A stretch of DNA of 64,000 nucleotides from Moniliella sp. 'wahieum' (taxonomy: Eukaryota > Basidiomycota > Moniliellomycetes > Moniliellales > Moniliellaceae). Shown piece by piece: positions 22,441 to 33,725 of the stretch. The notes below the pieces were generated by a model that was not told where the DNA came from, searched no databases, and saw only the letters and a program-made list of their open reading frames with translations. Each line of letters opens with the position of its first letter. Position 1 is the stretch's first letter. Where the stretch lies: assembly GCA_003971905.1 (NCBI GenBank), contig RSEE01000037.1:496001-560000 (forward strand), written 5' to 3'. A program made the translations under genes and the position numbers.

Positions 22441-23100
22441 ACCAGGACACTACCTCGTTGCCCGCATACTCCCCTATGCCCTCTTTTGCCCTCTCTAATT
22501 ACTGTGTCATCTCGCGCTGCCACATCTCTCCCACGGAGCACAGGTACCCGTCGTAGAGGGCCCTGACAGCGTCCTGGCTCCATCTCCAAAAAAGTTCCTC
22601 CCTCGAGGAACCCCCCCCCCCTTCCCCCTGTCGAAATCGACTGGACTGCGTCTCTGTCATATTCCCCTGCTCTTCTCGTACCACTGGACAATGGTCGTTG
22701 TTTTATTGTGTGTTGGTACGACTGCTACGCCCCCTCCCCCTGCTCCCCCTCCCACCATCTGCCACTGGTCCCGTTGTCATGTGCATCAGCATAGCCCCTT
22801 GTGCGCCTCGGCGACAAATCGCAATCATCCTATCCGGCACTAGTTGGTGGTCGGTGCAGCCACCTTCGGCGAGGGGCCACCGAGCCGTTTTTGCTGCGGA
22901 TGCGCTGACTAGTGAGTGGCTATAGGATCCAGCGGGGAGTGTTTTCTGTCCGTTCAATATTCACTAGTCACTCTGTGCTGCCGGGGTGGGCGGGTGACGT
23001 AAGGCGCGCCTGCGTGGGTGAGTCGGCTGCTCCACGGCGCCACATCGCCATTCCCCCCACCTCCCCACCGCCCCGCCATCCCTCCCCGCTGCGCTGCGCC
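22441..23100. other. DED1-KEI1 intergenic region
   Basis: Tandem genes with about 660 bp between them; short frames only. ACTAGT words occur near 22840, 22905 and 22965. Confidence 0.5.
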
Positions 23101-24339
23101 ATGCCCTGCCCCCACCACGGCCCTCGGCCGTGCACAGCGTCTTCCCCTGGAAGTCCTTCATCGGCATCTTCGACCTGAAGCAGGGCAGCGCCGTGATCAG
23201 CCTGTTTGCGCTGTTCAACAAGATTGTGGGTGTGTTTGGCATGCTGGCGCTGCTGACGGGCGGGTCGTTTGCGCAGGTCAGCCTCTACCTCTACAGTCTG
23301 GCCACCATCTTTTGTGTCTTGTGGGGCATGCGTGGGATCTCGGACGAAGATGCGCGGACGGTGATGCGCTACGCGCACTTTTTCGTCGCTGACCACCTCG
23401 TATCGTCGCTCTGGACCATGTACTTTTCCCACCAAGTCTTCACTGCCCCGCACAATGGCGACCCCCCGGCCACGGGCAAGTACCAGCAGGAACTCATGCA
23501 CCTCATTGAGAAACTCGAGCAAGAGTATGGCGAAACCCGCAACCACACCCAATCCCTCACCGGCCCCGCTCGCGTCCAAGCCGCCCAGCAAGTATGGAAC
23601 TTTGAAAAAAACTTTGCCACGCTCGCCATCCTCTTGGGCTGGTTCCTCAAGGCACGTCTCTCCCCCTCCCCCCCCCTTCTCCAACATACTGTCCTACTTT
23701 CCTAATGTCCTGCTGTCCTGCTGCTCTCTGCCCAACTAACCAATTACCTGCTCCCCTCCAGATCTTTTTCGCATTGACACTGTACTCGTACGCGCTCCAC
23801 TTGCGCCACGGCACGTACGCCGCTCTACCCTTGGCCAAGTCGTCCTCATTGAACGTTGCCTCGCTCGGCCGGGGCCCCGTGCCGTTCCATCTGCACGACG
23901 TGACGGACGAACCAGAGTCGTACGAGTACGACGGGGGCCACATGCGCTCTCGCCCTCGCTTGCCGAAGCCGGACCGAGCGCAGCCACCGAACCCGCCGCG
24001 ACCTGGTGGCCCCCCGCAGGCGTCGAGCTCGGCCCGATCGAGGCGCCCAAAGCTCAGCGTGGATCGCTGGATTTGGGACGCTTGGGCCAGCCTGCACAGG
24101 CGGCTCAGGTGGCACGGGCGGCACAAGTGGGACAAGTGGGACAAGTGGGACAGGTGGGCCAGGTGGGACAAGACTTGCCCACTTCTTCTTCCTCGCGCCA
24201 GGGCAGCGCAACTTACCTCCCGCGTCCCGCGGGCGGCAGCCGTCGCAACTCCCATACGTACCAAGATTCGATGACGGTCGACTCGCCTTCGTCTGCCTAT
24301 GCCACGCCCATTGCCAGCAGTGACAGATTGGTCAGGTAA
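23101..24339 (+). CDS. KEI1: Kei1-type subunit of inositol-phosphorylceramide synthase
   Basis: Golgi membrane protein; yeast Kei1 is the regulatory subunit that the IPC synthase Aur1 needs. ATG at 23101, with a one-base shift just after it, gives MP...SAVHSVFPWKSFIGIFDLKQ. Predicted membrane helices: ISLFALFNKIVGVFGMLALL, VSLYLYSLATIFCVLWGM, an amphipathic or membrane piece HFFVADHLVSSLWTMYFS, and FATLAILLGWFLK-IFFALTLYSYAL across an intron. The cytosolic tail is Pro-rich, contains GQV tripeptide repeats near 24130-24170 and ends DSPSSAYATPIASSDRLVR at 24339. The order of helices fits PF08552. The intron 23652-23761 appears to use a GC donor. A frame change occurs near 24040-24070. The gene is longer than yeast Kei1 (221 aa) because of the tail. 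Confidence 0.8.
23652..23761 (+). other. KEI1 intron, apparent GC-AG
   Basis: 110 bp, CTCAAG|GCACGT ... CCTCCAG|ATC. Only this GC donor keeps LGWFLK joined to IFFALTLY in frame. A miscalled GT is the alternative. Confidence 0.65.
24124..24173. repeat. 9-bp tandem repeat in KEI1 tail
   Basis: About five units of GACAAGTGG/GACAGGTGG. In the frame used downstream it encodes GQV repeats. Because the unit is a multiple of three, other frames read WDK or GTS repeats. Confidence 0.85.
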
Positions 24340-25479
24340 AACGCGATGCAAGGGATGGAAGCAAGGAATGGATGTTGGATGTTGGATGTTGGATGTTGGA
24401 TCTTGGCCCCAGAACGAAAAAGAGCTCATCAAGATAGGATCGTAGACCCAAATGGCGCAGATTTATGATCATGTTGTGTTGTCCCATGGCGCCCGCGCAC
24501 ATGGGCACCAAAACCCATGTCTGCTATACCAATCTCCCCACGTCGCACACATCAAGCTTGCAAAGATAGGGTCGTACTGTCTGTCGTCTCCAAACCACAT
24601 CCATCCATGACCTGAGTGTGTTTAAAAGAAAAGCCCTCTCGGCTGCGTTTTACACATTGTAGGCCCTTAGTTACTATGTCGCTTTCTTTTGCTTCCCTGT
24701 CAATCCTCCTATTCGCTTCCCGTCCGAAATACATCATTCAAATCTCATCAATCATTGATCGTCAGGCCCCGGTAAGAGCAAGCCAATCAAATCCCCGGGG
24801 GTCGGGGGTGGGGGGCATTGTATGAGCAGGCACGCGGTTCTTTTGGCTGAGCACCAGGCTCAGCGCCGGTGCTAGATACGGATGCCGAATATTGAATGGA
24901 TGCGTAAATTGAGTGGATGAGGGAGGTGGATAGGTGGGGTGTGAGAGAGTGAGGAGCCTTATTGAGGCTGTGAAAGTTGAGAGCTGAGAGCAACCAGAGG
25001 CCGAGGGACCCTGGACCAGCCAAAACAGAACAAGAACAAGAAGAGAAAAAAGAAGACGAAAGGCAACACGCCAAATATATCCAGTCATCTGTTCGATTTT
25101 TTGCGCCAAGTCAAAACCAAACAGTGGAGATAAAATCGCTGTGGGGGCAGTGTCACGAACATGAACGTAACATCCCTATGAAGGGGCCTTGTAGTATGCC
25201 CATGGTACGTCTCGCTTAACGCCCTTTTTAGAACAGATGGAAATTCACAGGAAAGATCGGCCATGGCCTTTCGACAGCGACTGATTCGATCGAGCCTCTC
25301 CAAAAGACATGCGATCCGGGGATGGGAAGAAAAAGTAACCAAAGACAAAACGATTCGAACGAGGGGTAGGATGGTAAACCGAGAACATGCCGTATCCGGA
25401 GCCCGAGGCACGTGTCCCCCCCCCCTCTCCTCCGTCAAACCGAAAAGAAGTTAAGAAGACACGCGCCGTTCTTTGAGTA
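24340..25479. other. Convergent intergenic region
   Basis: Between the ends of KEI1 (plus) and the CNH gene (minus). It contains a 7-bp tandem repeat (TTGGATG, about 24371-24400). No gene is seen. Confidence 0.5.
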
Positions 25480-28400
25480 TCAATTCAAAGATTTTTTGCT
25501 CGTCGTACCCTGGTATGGAGGAAGGCATCCGTTGCCGCACCAGGATGGGTTGCGGGGCATCGGGGGGAGGTGGGGTAGTCTGTGCAGGTTGTTGTCCAAA
25601 CCCACGATGATTGCCGCTCGACGTGTTCTGGTGCTAGGCATCACCACCACATCGGCCGAGACGAGTTCCCAATTGGTACCGGCCAAAACCTGCATCAAGC
25701 GTCCATCGGTGGTGCGAACCTCAATCAGTTGCGGGCTAATGGCAACCAAATACTCGCCTCGCTGCACCACTTCCTTGGGCCGGCCTTCCCAGCGAAACGC
25801 ACGTTCCACCCGTGTGGGCGAACCGGCGCGACTGTCCTGTTCCGATAAGACGTACACCCCATATTTTTCGTACACGAGCAAAATGTCGCGTCGGGCACGA
25901 TACGCGGTATTGCGAGGCACGGGGCGGGGAACCGAAAAGAGACAAAGAACTTGACTGCCTTCCAACTCGTTGCGTACCACACTCGCTTTCGGCACTCGTC
26001 CCAGCCCATCCACCGCGACTGCTGAACCATTGTGCATCTCGGGCCGCGCACCTTGCGCTCCGTCGATCAGGTCTTGATGCGCCTCGGCGTTCAATGCAAA
26101 GTCTGGCAACGGGATCGCTGGCTTCCTGTCGTCCAGGGGGTTGATAATGTCCACCCCACCCCTATGGATCACTGCCACGTCCGATCGGTACAGTTGGAAC
26201 GTACGGGGGTTGTTCTTGGTTGAGTATAGATGGTGTTCCGCATTGACGCGGAGGTTGGCGCAGCGCCATTTGCCGTCGGGATGAATTTGCGAAAACGAGA
26301 AGAATTGGAGGAATGGGCAGGCGAAGTGTCGGGAACGACGATGAGATGACGAAAGTCGGAGGGTTTGCGGTGCTGCTGGTATATCAAGACGGCCTGCCCC
26401 CTGCTTTGCCCATTCGCATCATCCCCACGTCATCCCGAGGATTTCGGCTGATGCATGCCTTGTCGATTTCCATCCTTCTTGCATCTCCGGACAAGACTGA
26501 GTCCAATGGATACACCCACAACGTAGTCCAGCTGCAACACCAGCGTTCCGGTGTACTCGTCCCCCACCGTGGGTGCAAACAAGGCCATGTTGACAATGTT
26601 TTCCGCCCGCAGGACCAATACCAGCTTTTTCCCTCGCTCGCCGAGCCATACCCCGATTTGGTCGCGACGGCAACCCAGTCTACCCCCTTGTTGGACTGAA
26701 AGACAAGCGCTTTGACTATTGACATGTCGGATTTAGGGACCGTCCGACCGGCAGAAGGAGGAGGTGTAGTAGGATTAGTAGCCACGTTGAAGATTTGCTC
26801 GGTCAGCAGGTTGAGCTGCATTGGCGCGTCTACCTGGATATTGCGTGTACCCACCTCCCTCCGCACCGTCTCTTCAATCTCATCTCGCCACGAGGCAGAG
26901 GTGGCGTAGAGATGTTTGAGGCCAGTGTAAATGTGTCCGATGCTAAAGGGATACAAAAACGCGTTCTTCCCGCACGGAATGGCAGGTTCATCAAATCTCC
27001 CTATTTCCAGCGCTTCCAGAGGATTGGCTATCGTAGCCCCAGCGAGAAAGCACGAGTGTCAGTACCGTCCCTTTTCCCCCAAATTGTGTCTCCCACACAT
27101 CACACAAGAGAAGCACGTACCCTCCAACTCCACTGAACCGCTGGTGTCGGCTTTTGCTTCGTGTCCAAGCTGGGATCCGATTCGGCCAAGGCACGATCCG
27201 CAACGTAGTACGGATCGTCAATTTCAGAGGTTCGCGTAGAATGGAGGATGAGGTGTTTCACCGATACCTTTACAGGTTTGAGCAGCAAGAGAAACGTGTC
27301 GGTGACCACAAGACGTAAGGATCGGTTAATCGCGGCATAGCGTACACTACTGCCGCTTCGTCTTTTTCCCTGCCCAGCTTGACCTTGCGGCGGGGGGAAT
27401 CCAACGCCATGGCGGAAACCATGGTGGCGTCCCCAATGCCGACATTGAATTTCCAAAGGAGTGTTTGTTGGAGCTTCAACGCCTCGCTTCGTGAATTGAT
27501 GAGGTCCGTCAAGCGATTTAATGTACCGGCGATGGCCTTACACTTGCTCAAGGCACGCTGCAAGGATTCCTGTTCCTCCTTCATATCCACCTTGGTGGGC
27601 CCGTCAGCCGGACTAGTACTGACCTCTGTTGTCACGTCTAGAAGCTTTGTGATGACCTCGTGGTAAACCTGAAAAACTAATGTTCGTCCCCGATCGAGAA
27701 ACGCTCCAACATCATTCTTGTGGGCCTGCGGTAACTTGGCAAGGTCACCGCAAAGTGCGTCAAAGTGAGGATTGCAAAGACGGTCCATCCTCAACTCGTC
27801 CGAAAACCACGTCATCCGGCCATAGTAGTGCTGCATCACGGGTAAGAACCAAGAACGATTCAAATGCTGCTCCATGAGATCGCCCACATGGGTAATGTAA
27901 CTGTCGCGCGCGTCCTCGATGCGGTTGAACAGTTTATCCAAAACGGTTCGTGCAGTTTGATCATATCTTCCGTCGCCTTGATCATCTGTTGGCACACTTG
28001 CTCGTCCCGGCTCGGCGATGGCTTCAATCCGGTTTGCACCTTCACTTCGGTCACACTCGCTCCCCCGTTTCGAGACGAGGCAGGAAAAAGCCGCGAGGCT
28101 CGTGTCGTTGTGGATGCCACATTGTCGGTCGTAGTGGTGCGGGTGATGGTGTTCTGTTCAGGGTTGGGGGGGTGTTGGGGGATAAGACGCCACTCTGGAG
28201 GGAAGGCAAGAGGACGTCCCGTAGCAACCGCATGCCAGCAACAAATCCGGCTTGGGCCAGGATCAGCTCTGTGAGCAGGTTTGTCGTTTCTCTTCTTTCT
28301 TCTGCATTTTGGTGAAGTCTGGTCGCTGCGTGGGGGAATGAACATTATTTCGCTCCACGAGGGTCGTGCAGCAGTGTCCAACTTGTACTCCAGCATACCT

Positions 28401-28930
28401 TCCATCGATGCGCCTATTCGCTTGTTCCGCGGTAGGTTTTCCAACATTGACATAAAGCTTTCTCGTAGATCTTTGCTGTTGGATTGTGTGGCGGACAAAG
28501 GAGGGAGGGTGAAATTCTGAGATGAACTCGAGTAGGAGGACGGATTGGGGGCGGCACGTCGGGGTCCGGGAGGTGGCAGAGGGGAAGAAGTGCCGGTTAC
28601 GGCAGAGGCGCGACGAGTCCCATTCTTAAACGCCAAACTAGTCCCGGAGGTGGGGAGTGACTTGCTTGTTTGGGTGCGATTTAAAAGTCTTCCATCCTGC
28701 CGGGAGGAAGGTTCAAGCGACCTTGGGTGGTTGCATCAGCTGATTGAGAGCCGAAAACAGACGGTGGTCGCATACCAGCTGGAGATGGCCGAGCCGGTAG
28801 AGATGGGTTGCTGCTTTCTCTGCTTCTGTCCTGCCCGTCGAGCATGAACGAAGAAGGAGTAGTGTTGTCCTCGTCGTCTCAATTGTTTGAGCGAGGGCTG
28901 GCGACCGCTTCTCGGAATCAAAAAGTAGGG
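25480..28930 (-). CDS. PH-CNH domain protein, probable Rho guanine-nucleotide exchange factor (Rom2/Tus1-like)
   Basis: Probably activates a Rho GTPase in cell-wall integrity signalling. The C-terminal part is a citron-homology (CNH) domain: start near LLTEQIFNVATN, core VDWVAVATKSGYGVWL, and end with RRDILLVYEKYGVYVLSEQD, FRWEGRPKEVVQRGEYLVAI and SPQLIEVRTTDGRLMQVL, a pattern typical of Rom-type CNH. Upstream RLVVTDTFLLLLKPVKV looks like PH strands, and a helical region (FLDRGRTLVFQVYHEVI, LQRALSKCKAIAGTLNRLTD) sits where the DH domain should be, though I see no clear DH signature. The N-terminus is Ser/Pro-rich (LPPPGPRRAAPNPSSYSSSS). The protein spans several frames with short introns (for example near 27105-27120). 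The first exon is uncertain and may begin upstream near 29406. Confidence 0.6.
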
Positions 28931-29278
28931 TGAGGAGGAAGGAAGGATGTGGGCACTTGCTTCATGACAGAAGGGTTCGTGGCGAGGGTGGGATTGTCGT
29001 CGAATTCGGAAGGGAGACTGAGTGGACTGAGCGGCCGAGAGTTCAGCCGGGTGGCGTGCTGGGTGGCGGGATAATCATAAAAATGGACTTGCTCGATTCC
29101 AGGGGTGGCAACGGTACTGCTGCTGCTGGCAGTGTCGGCTCTGGTAATGCTGGATGTCCAGGAAGACAGGCGTCGCGTGTGGGAGGAGGAGTTGCGTGGA
29201 CGCTTGATGCAGGGCGCTCGCCTGATCCGTGCTTTATTGCGCCCAGGAATGGAGTACCTCTCTTCGACACCGACAGGA

Positions 29279-29935
29279 TCAAGATTGAGTACGCGAAGGG
29301 TGGCAGATAGGCCGGCACGGCAAGGGCAAGTGGGGGAGTAGCAGCCTTGTATATAAGAGGGGGAAATCGGGGCGGCGAGAGTGGGATGTGAGACAGGTGG
29401 GTGCATAGCAACGGGCCAAGGCGGGCATTATAGCGGTGGGCTGGGTGCCGCTTCGGGGGTTGTATGATGGCGGGAGCTCCCAGAGATTCTGGCAGTCGTT
29501 GTGTGGGTCCGACAACTCGGCGAAGATGAGTCTCTCCTTGACGCTGGAGCCCGAGTGATCGCTGTAGGTGGTGGAGATAAGAAAACCTGCGTCGGCGATT
29601 GCACAGAGACGCTCAGCAGCGTACCCACGGGCGGCCTCGTTGACAGTGGCAGGATCGCGGGGATCCTCTGCGGAGGTTGCTTGTCCAACTTGGGGAGGGC
29701 CCGCGGCGCGGGCGAGGCTGAAGGTAGCGCCGGGTGGGACGCCGCAAAAAAGGGCACTGATGCGTGGCTTGGTGGCTGCGGCGAGAAGGTCGACGAGGCG
29801 CAATGCCGTGGTTGGCTGCGGGGCGGTGGTGGCGAGGATAATGGTGAGGTGGGAAAGGAGGCAGGGGTTGCTTTTGATAATGCCATCAGAGGCGGTATGG
29901 ATGCTGGGGAGGTCGTCATCCTGGGCAGCAGGCAT
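29279..29935 (-). CDS. Hypothetical protein or upstream exon of the CNH gene
   Basis: Open frame from MPAAQDDDLPSIHTASDGII through LTIILATTAPQPTTALRLVD, KPRISALFCGVPPGATFSLA and VKERLIFAELSDPHNDCQNL. Composition looks protein-like and less skewed than the overlapping frames. No motif is recognised. It lies just upstream of the CNH gene on the same strand, so it may be a separate gene or part of its 5' end. Confidence 0.3.
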   Translation of the reverse strand: MPAAQDDDLPSIHTASDGIIKSNPCLLSHLTIILATTAPQPTTALRLVDLLAAATKPRISALFCGVPPGATFSLARAAGPPQVGQATSAEDPRDPATVNEAARGYAAERLCAIADAGFLISTTYSDHSGSSVKERLIFAELSDPHNDCQNLWELPPSYNPRSGTQPTAIMPALARCYAPTCLTSHSRRPDFPLLYTRLLLPHLPLPCRPICHPSRTQS

Positions 29936-30639
29936 GGCGGCGGCGAGAGAGGGGTGGCGGCGAGGCGTGGAGATGGGAGGAGGAGGAGCAAGAGGGGCAG
30001 ACGGGTGGAGAGGTGATGTACGGAGGGACTGGGACTGAGGAGAGCATGAACGCTGCGGCTCGGATGGACTACGAATGGGCGCAGCAGCTACGTGCTAATA
30101 CACCGTGGGTACAAAGTATATACAACACACACGCCATCACTCGCTGCTCCGGACCGGCGCGTCTGCTCTGCCCTGCTGCGCCGCTGTGGCGGAGAGTTGG
30201 GGCGGATCCAGAGGCAAGGGTTTCGGATCGATCGGATCCCTCACTGCGAACACAACCACTGGCTGGAGCGGCATATGGGGCTCTATCGTATATCATCCAT
30301 CGTGTGCCTGCCAGATCTACACGTCGCGGCGGGTTTGTGTCGAGCCGTGCTGCCGCCTGAGGGCCTCCGAGATCTGATCCCGAAAGGGGAATAGGCTTCG
30401 TCACGGTTTGCCCAGAAGCCTGTTTATATGGGCATCTTCGCCATCAGTATATACTCCGTCGGGGTCTGATGGCGTCCCATATAGTTAGCACATACACAGC
30501 ATTCAAGTCGGAGAAAGCTGATCCGAGCGCCGCTTGCATCGGCTACAGCACATATATACCCTTTGTGGACCACGAGATCCACACACCCGCTGCTATATTC
30601 TCTCAACATATAATAGCACCACAACTTTTTTAAAAAAGG

Positions 30640-30775
30640 GGACGAAGAACGCTGCGCCTGTTGTGTGCCACAGGCTGCCAGCTCGCGCCAACCCATTCAG
30701 GAACCTATATGTGGGGTCGCTAGCAGGTCAGGACCCTCCCTGGTTCCCGCCATATGCTTCCAAACCGCGGAGGTA
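30640..30775 (-). repeat. Dispersed repeat, copy C
   Basis: Read on the minus strand: TTTGGAAGCATATGGCGGGA ... GGGTCCTGACCTGCTAGCGA, followed about 60 bases on by GGCGCAGCGTTCTTCGTCCC. The core pairs with copies A, B and D. Confidence 0.65.
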
Positions 30776-31309
30776 GCGCCGCCAGCGCGCGAACAAAGCT
30801 TGCATATTGAGCGATGAACGATGAACTCGATGAAGTTGAGCGTACGTTGAACGTTCTCCGACGATGAGAGACTTTTTTTCAGCAGTAATTTTACTTCCAC
30901 GGCGTGCCAACTGCTCAACGTACGCTCAACGCGTGCTCAGCACTACTACTAAGTTAACGCGGTGGCTCTCGCATTGTATGTATTAGTGTATCCCCCTCCT
31001 TTGCGCGTAAAGGAGTAGAGAGCGCTGCGCAGGTGCCAACTCATATGGGGGGTTTGTGGGAGGCTTTGTGCCGGAACGGGGATCCCCATCAGGCGCCGGG
31101 AGGAACACACATCGTGAGAGGCGCATTGCGTCCCACAGTGTGAGATGACCATTCCCAGACAAATGTCCGTCGCTGAGCCACAACTTTCTTCTATGATAGC
31201 TCTCTCTCATCTCCACCCGTTCTTTTCCCCCATCTCATATACCACTAGTTCACTTCTCATTCTGTAACTACATATATCATTGACCGAGCTTAAGAATGTA
31301 TCGGGCAAA

Positions 31310-31445
31310 AAATAAGAACCGCTGCGCCTAAACCGACCTGCTCATCCAGTGCGTGTTGATTGTTATTGGCGCCAAACCCGTTTAGGGAACAAGGGGGGAA
31401 TCGCCAGCAGATCAAGGCCCTCTGGTACCACACCATCCGTTCTCA
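31310..31445 (-). repeat. Dispersed repeat, copy D
   Basis: Read on the minus strand: GAGAACGGATGGTGTGGTAC, CAGAGGGCCTTGATCTGCTG and GCGATTCCCC, then about 80 bases on GGCGCAGCGGTTCTTATTTT. It is 650 bp from copy C in the same orientation. Confidence 0.65.
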
Positions 31446-32226
31446 CATACTACCACCGAGCGCGTGTAGATACGAATGAACGTGGTTGTTGAACGTTAAA
31501 CGTTGACATCCCAGCGGTGAACCATCTCCATGGAGTTTGCCAGTAGTCAATTCTTTCTATATAGTGCCCAAACATCTTGCTCACTGTCTTGGTGGCATAG
31601 TATGCTCGCGTCGTCATCAGAACCAAAGGAAAGAATGGTTCTTGGGTGCGTCACAAGAGTGAATGGCCTTGCTCCGTGCTCGACCCCCATTCTCAACGCC
31701 ATAATACTTGCCCATACCTGACTCGAGTCTGGGGCTGAAAAAGTTATATGCCGTTCATACGCAGTACTGGCTACGGTGAGGTAAATGCTAAGCACACAAA
31801 GGAAAGTTGATGGGGGGGGAAAGACGTCCCAGCAAAGGCGCCCGGGAGCAACGGACGCCTCTAGTATGAATTCAACAAGTTAATGCACAGGAAGCCAAAA
31901 CCCCTCCCAGTTTGGACTGTAATAGGCAAGACGGGGAAAGGGCAAGAGACAAGTAGGCTGCCCCAGGGCCTAGGACCATCGCTGGACAGTACCAAAGCAC
32001 TGGGGTGGACAACTCTCTTGAGGGGGGTAACGGGTTCATAGTGTGGCGGGGACAGACTCCTCGAAAAGGAGGAGCTTTCTTGGTTTAAAGAAGCTTAGCC
32101 AACTTGCGCCAGTTGCACGGAAGTCATTCCGTCAACGATGAAACGGAAGATGCAAAAGCCGGAGGGCGACGAGAAAACGACGAAAACCGAGCCGGCAAAG
32201 GGATGGGTGGTGTTGTGGTCAAATGG

Positions 32227-32266
32227 CAGACAGACAGACAGACAGACAACAGACAGACAGACAGAC
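32227..32266. repeat. (GACA)n microsatellite
   Basis: About ten CAGA/GACA units with one AACA interruption at 32247-32251. Confidence 0.95.
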
Positions 32267-32740
32267 GTGTGTCAAAAAATCAAGACAAGGCGAGAGCCGA
32301 GGTGTGCAGAGGTCCACATTCGAAGGACTTGCGAAGACTAGGACGAGGTGTGGAGGGATCCACATTCAGAGGAGGGCAGGCTTGAGCAAGCGGCCGCGGG
32401 TACAAGGAAAATCAGAGTGGAGGATCCACTTTCGGGAAAGGCGCGATTCGACGATCCGCCGGGAGATAAGGCTCTGGGATTGCCAGCAGCCACATGGGTT
32501 TCGGGCCAAGCGTATGGCGCGCAGGCTGACCCGCAACCTAACATCGACGGGCGTGGCCCGGAACAAAGGGACTGGTTTTTCACGAACGTTCGTTGGCTTA
32601 CCAGAAACCAGTAGATGACCCATGACCATGATTAAAACACCACCTTCAACTTGATACCAACCGATTGGGGACAGAAGATCGGGAAGGGGTCGGGGATCGG
32701 GGATCGGGACGAGTAGCAACAGAGGACGAAAAGCTAGCGG

Positions 32741-33114
32741 ATCAAGGAGGGCGCCAGCGCTCCCGCTGACCACACGCCACACCGAACCCGTTTACGGAGA
32801 GTGTGTTGTCCGAACTTGACTTCTTGCCGTCTTGACAGATCCAAACGCAAGCAGCGGCCCGGCAGAGGCGCTGGGGCTTTGCCAGTGGGAGCGCCGACGC
32901 GAGGGTTGGCCAAGGTCCAACGCCCAACCGAGCCGCTGCCTGGCCCGACCGCCTTGACGCGGGGAGAGACGGCGCCCGCCGCTGCCGGCTGGCCGTGGGG
33001 GGGAGCGTGTGCATGGGGTCTGCTCCACACACGCTGCCCATGGGCACCACCGCCAACCGATAGCGACGCGGAGGGGGGCGCCGAGCTCTGGCGGTCGGTG
33101 GAAGGAGAGAGCAT
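32741..33114 (-). CDS. Possible small protein, unknown
   Basis: Minus-strand ATG at 33114 in a good context (GCCGCCATG), giving MLSPSTDRQSSAPPSASLSV, then GRWTLANPRVGAPTGKAPAP and LDLSRRQEVKFGQHTLRKRV to the stop near 32741. The TATA-like TATAAAT at 33137-33143 is only about 23 bp from the ATG, too close for a normal leader. No family is recognised and overlapping frames are also open in this GC-rich stretch. Confidence 0.22.
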
Positions 33115-33725
33115 GGCGGCGGCTGGATGCACGCGATTTATAGCCCACTGCCCCGCCCCCCGCCCCCCGCCCGCCCACCCGCCGGCAGGGCGCCGGTGTG
33201 GCGCAGGCACAAGGCACAGCGCCTGTGTTCGACTTAGCCGACCACCAGCGACGGGTGGGGTAGGGTTACGTTCCGCCGCGGAATCCCTTAGATCGTCCCA
33301 GAGCTGTCAATATTCACTGTCTACTCACAATCACATCGATGACCATCAATCATCGACATCAATCCTCAATCACTTGATCTGTTGCAAGGTCGGATATTTC
33401 TTCTGTCCCAAGGTACTCATCTCACTCTCAGATCTCATCCTCATTCTCCCAGGCTCCGAAACGATGTGCCGTGTCATAGTTTGGCTCATCTCGCTCCCAT
33501 TTCCAATTTCTTTGTCCCGAGCATCTCGCTCTTTCCCTGTCTCTTCCACTTCGTTCGCATCATGTCCTCTGCTCTTGCTTCTTCCCCACGAACAATTGCT
33601 ACATCCCTTGGCCTAGTCCCGACTCTGGTCTCCCTCGCCTTAGCCCCGACTGGGACAGGTAGTCTAGCACATGGCAAGGTATGCATATAATGTCTGCGCA
33701 CATAGAACGCCACGCCTCACGCGCG

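Larger units (their letters stand above)
29992..32740. other. Intergenic region with two repeat copies
   Basis: About 2.7 kb without a recognisable gene. It holds two reverse-oriented copies of the dispersed repeat, a TTTTTTAAAAAA palindrome at about 30628, GTTGAACGTT-type words near 30840-30940 and 31490, and a GACA microsatellite. Confidence 0.55.

Noticed and set aside
25340-25375. GTTCGAATC on the minus strand as a tRNA B box
   Set aside because: Flanking bases do not form a T arm or acceptor stem, and no A box is at the right distance.
33137-33143. TATAAAT as a core promoter for the minus-strand frame at 33114
   Set aside because: Only about 23 bp from the ATG, which leaves no room for a leader; could be coincidence.
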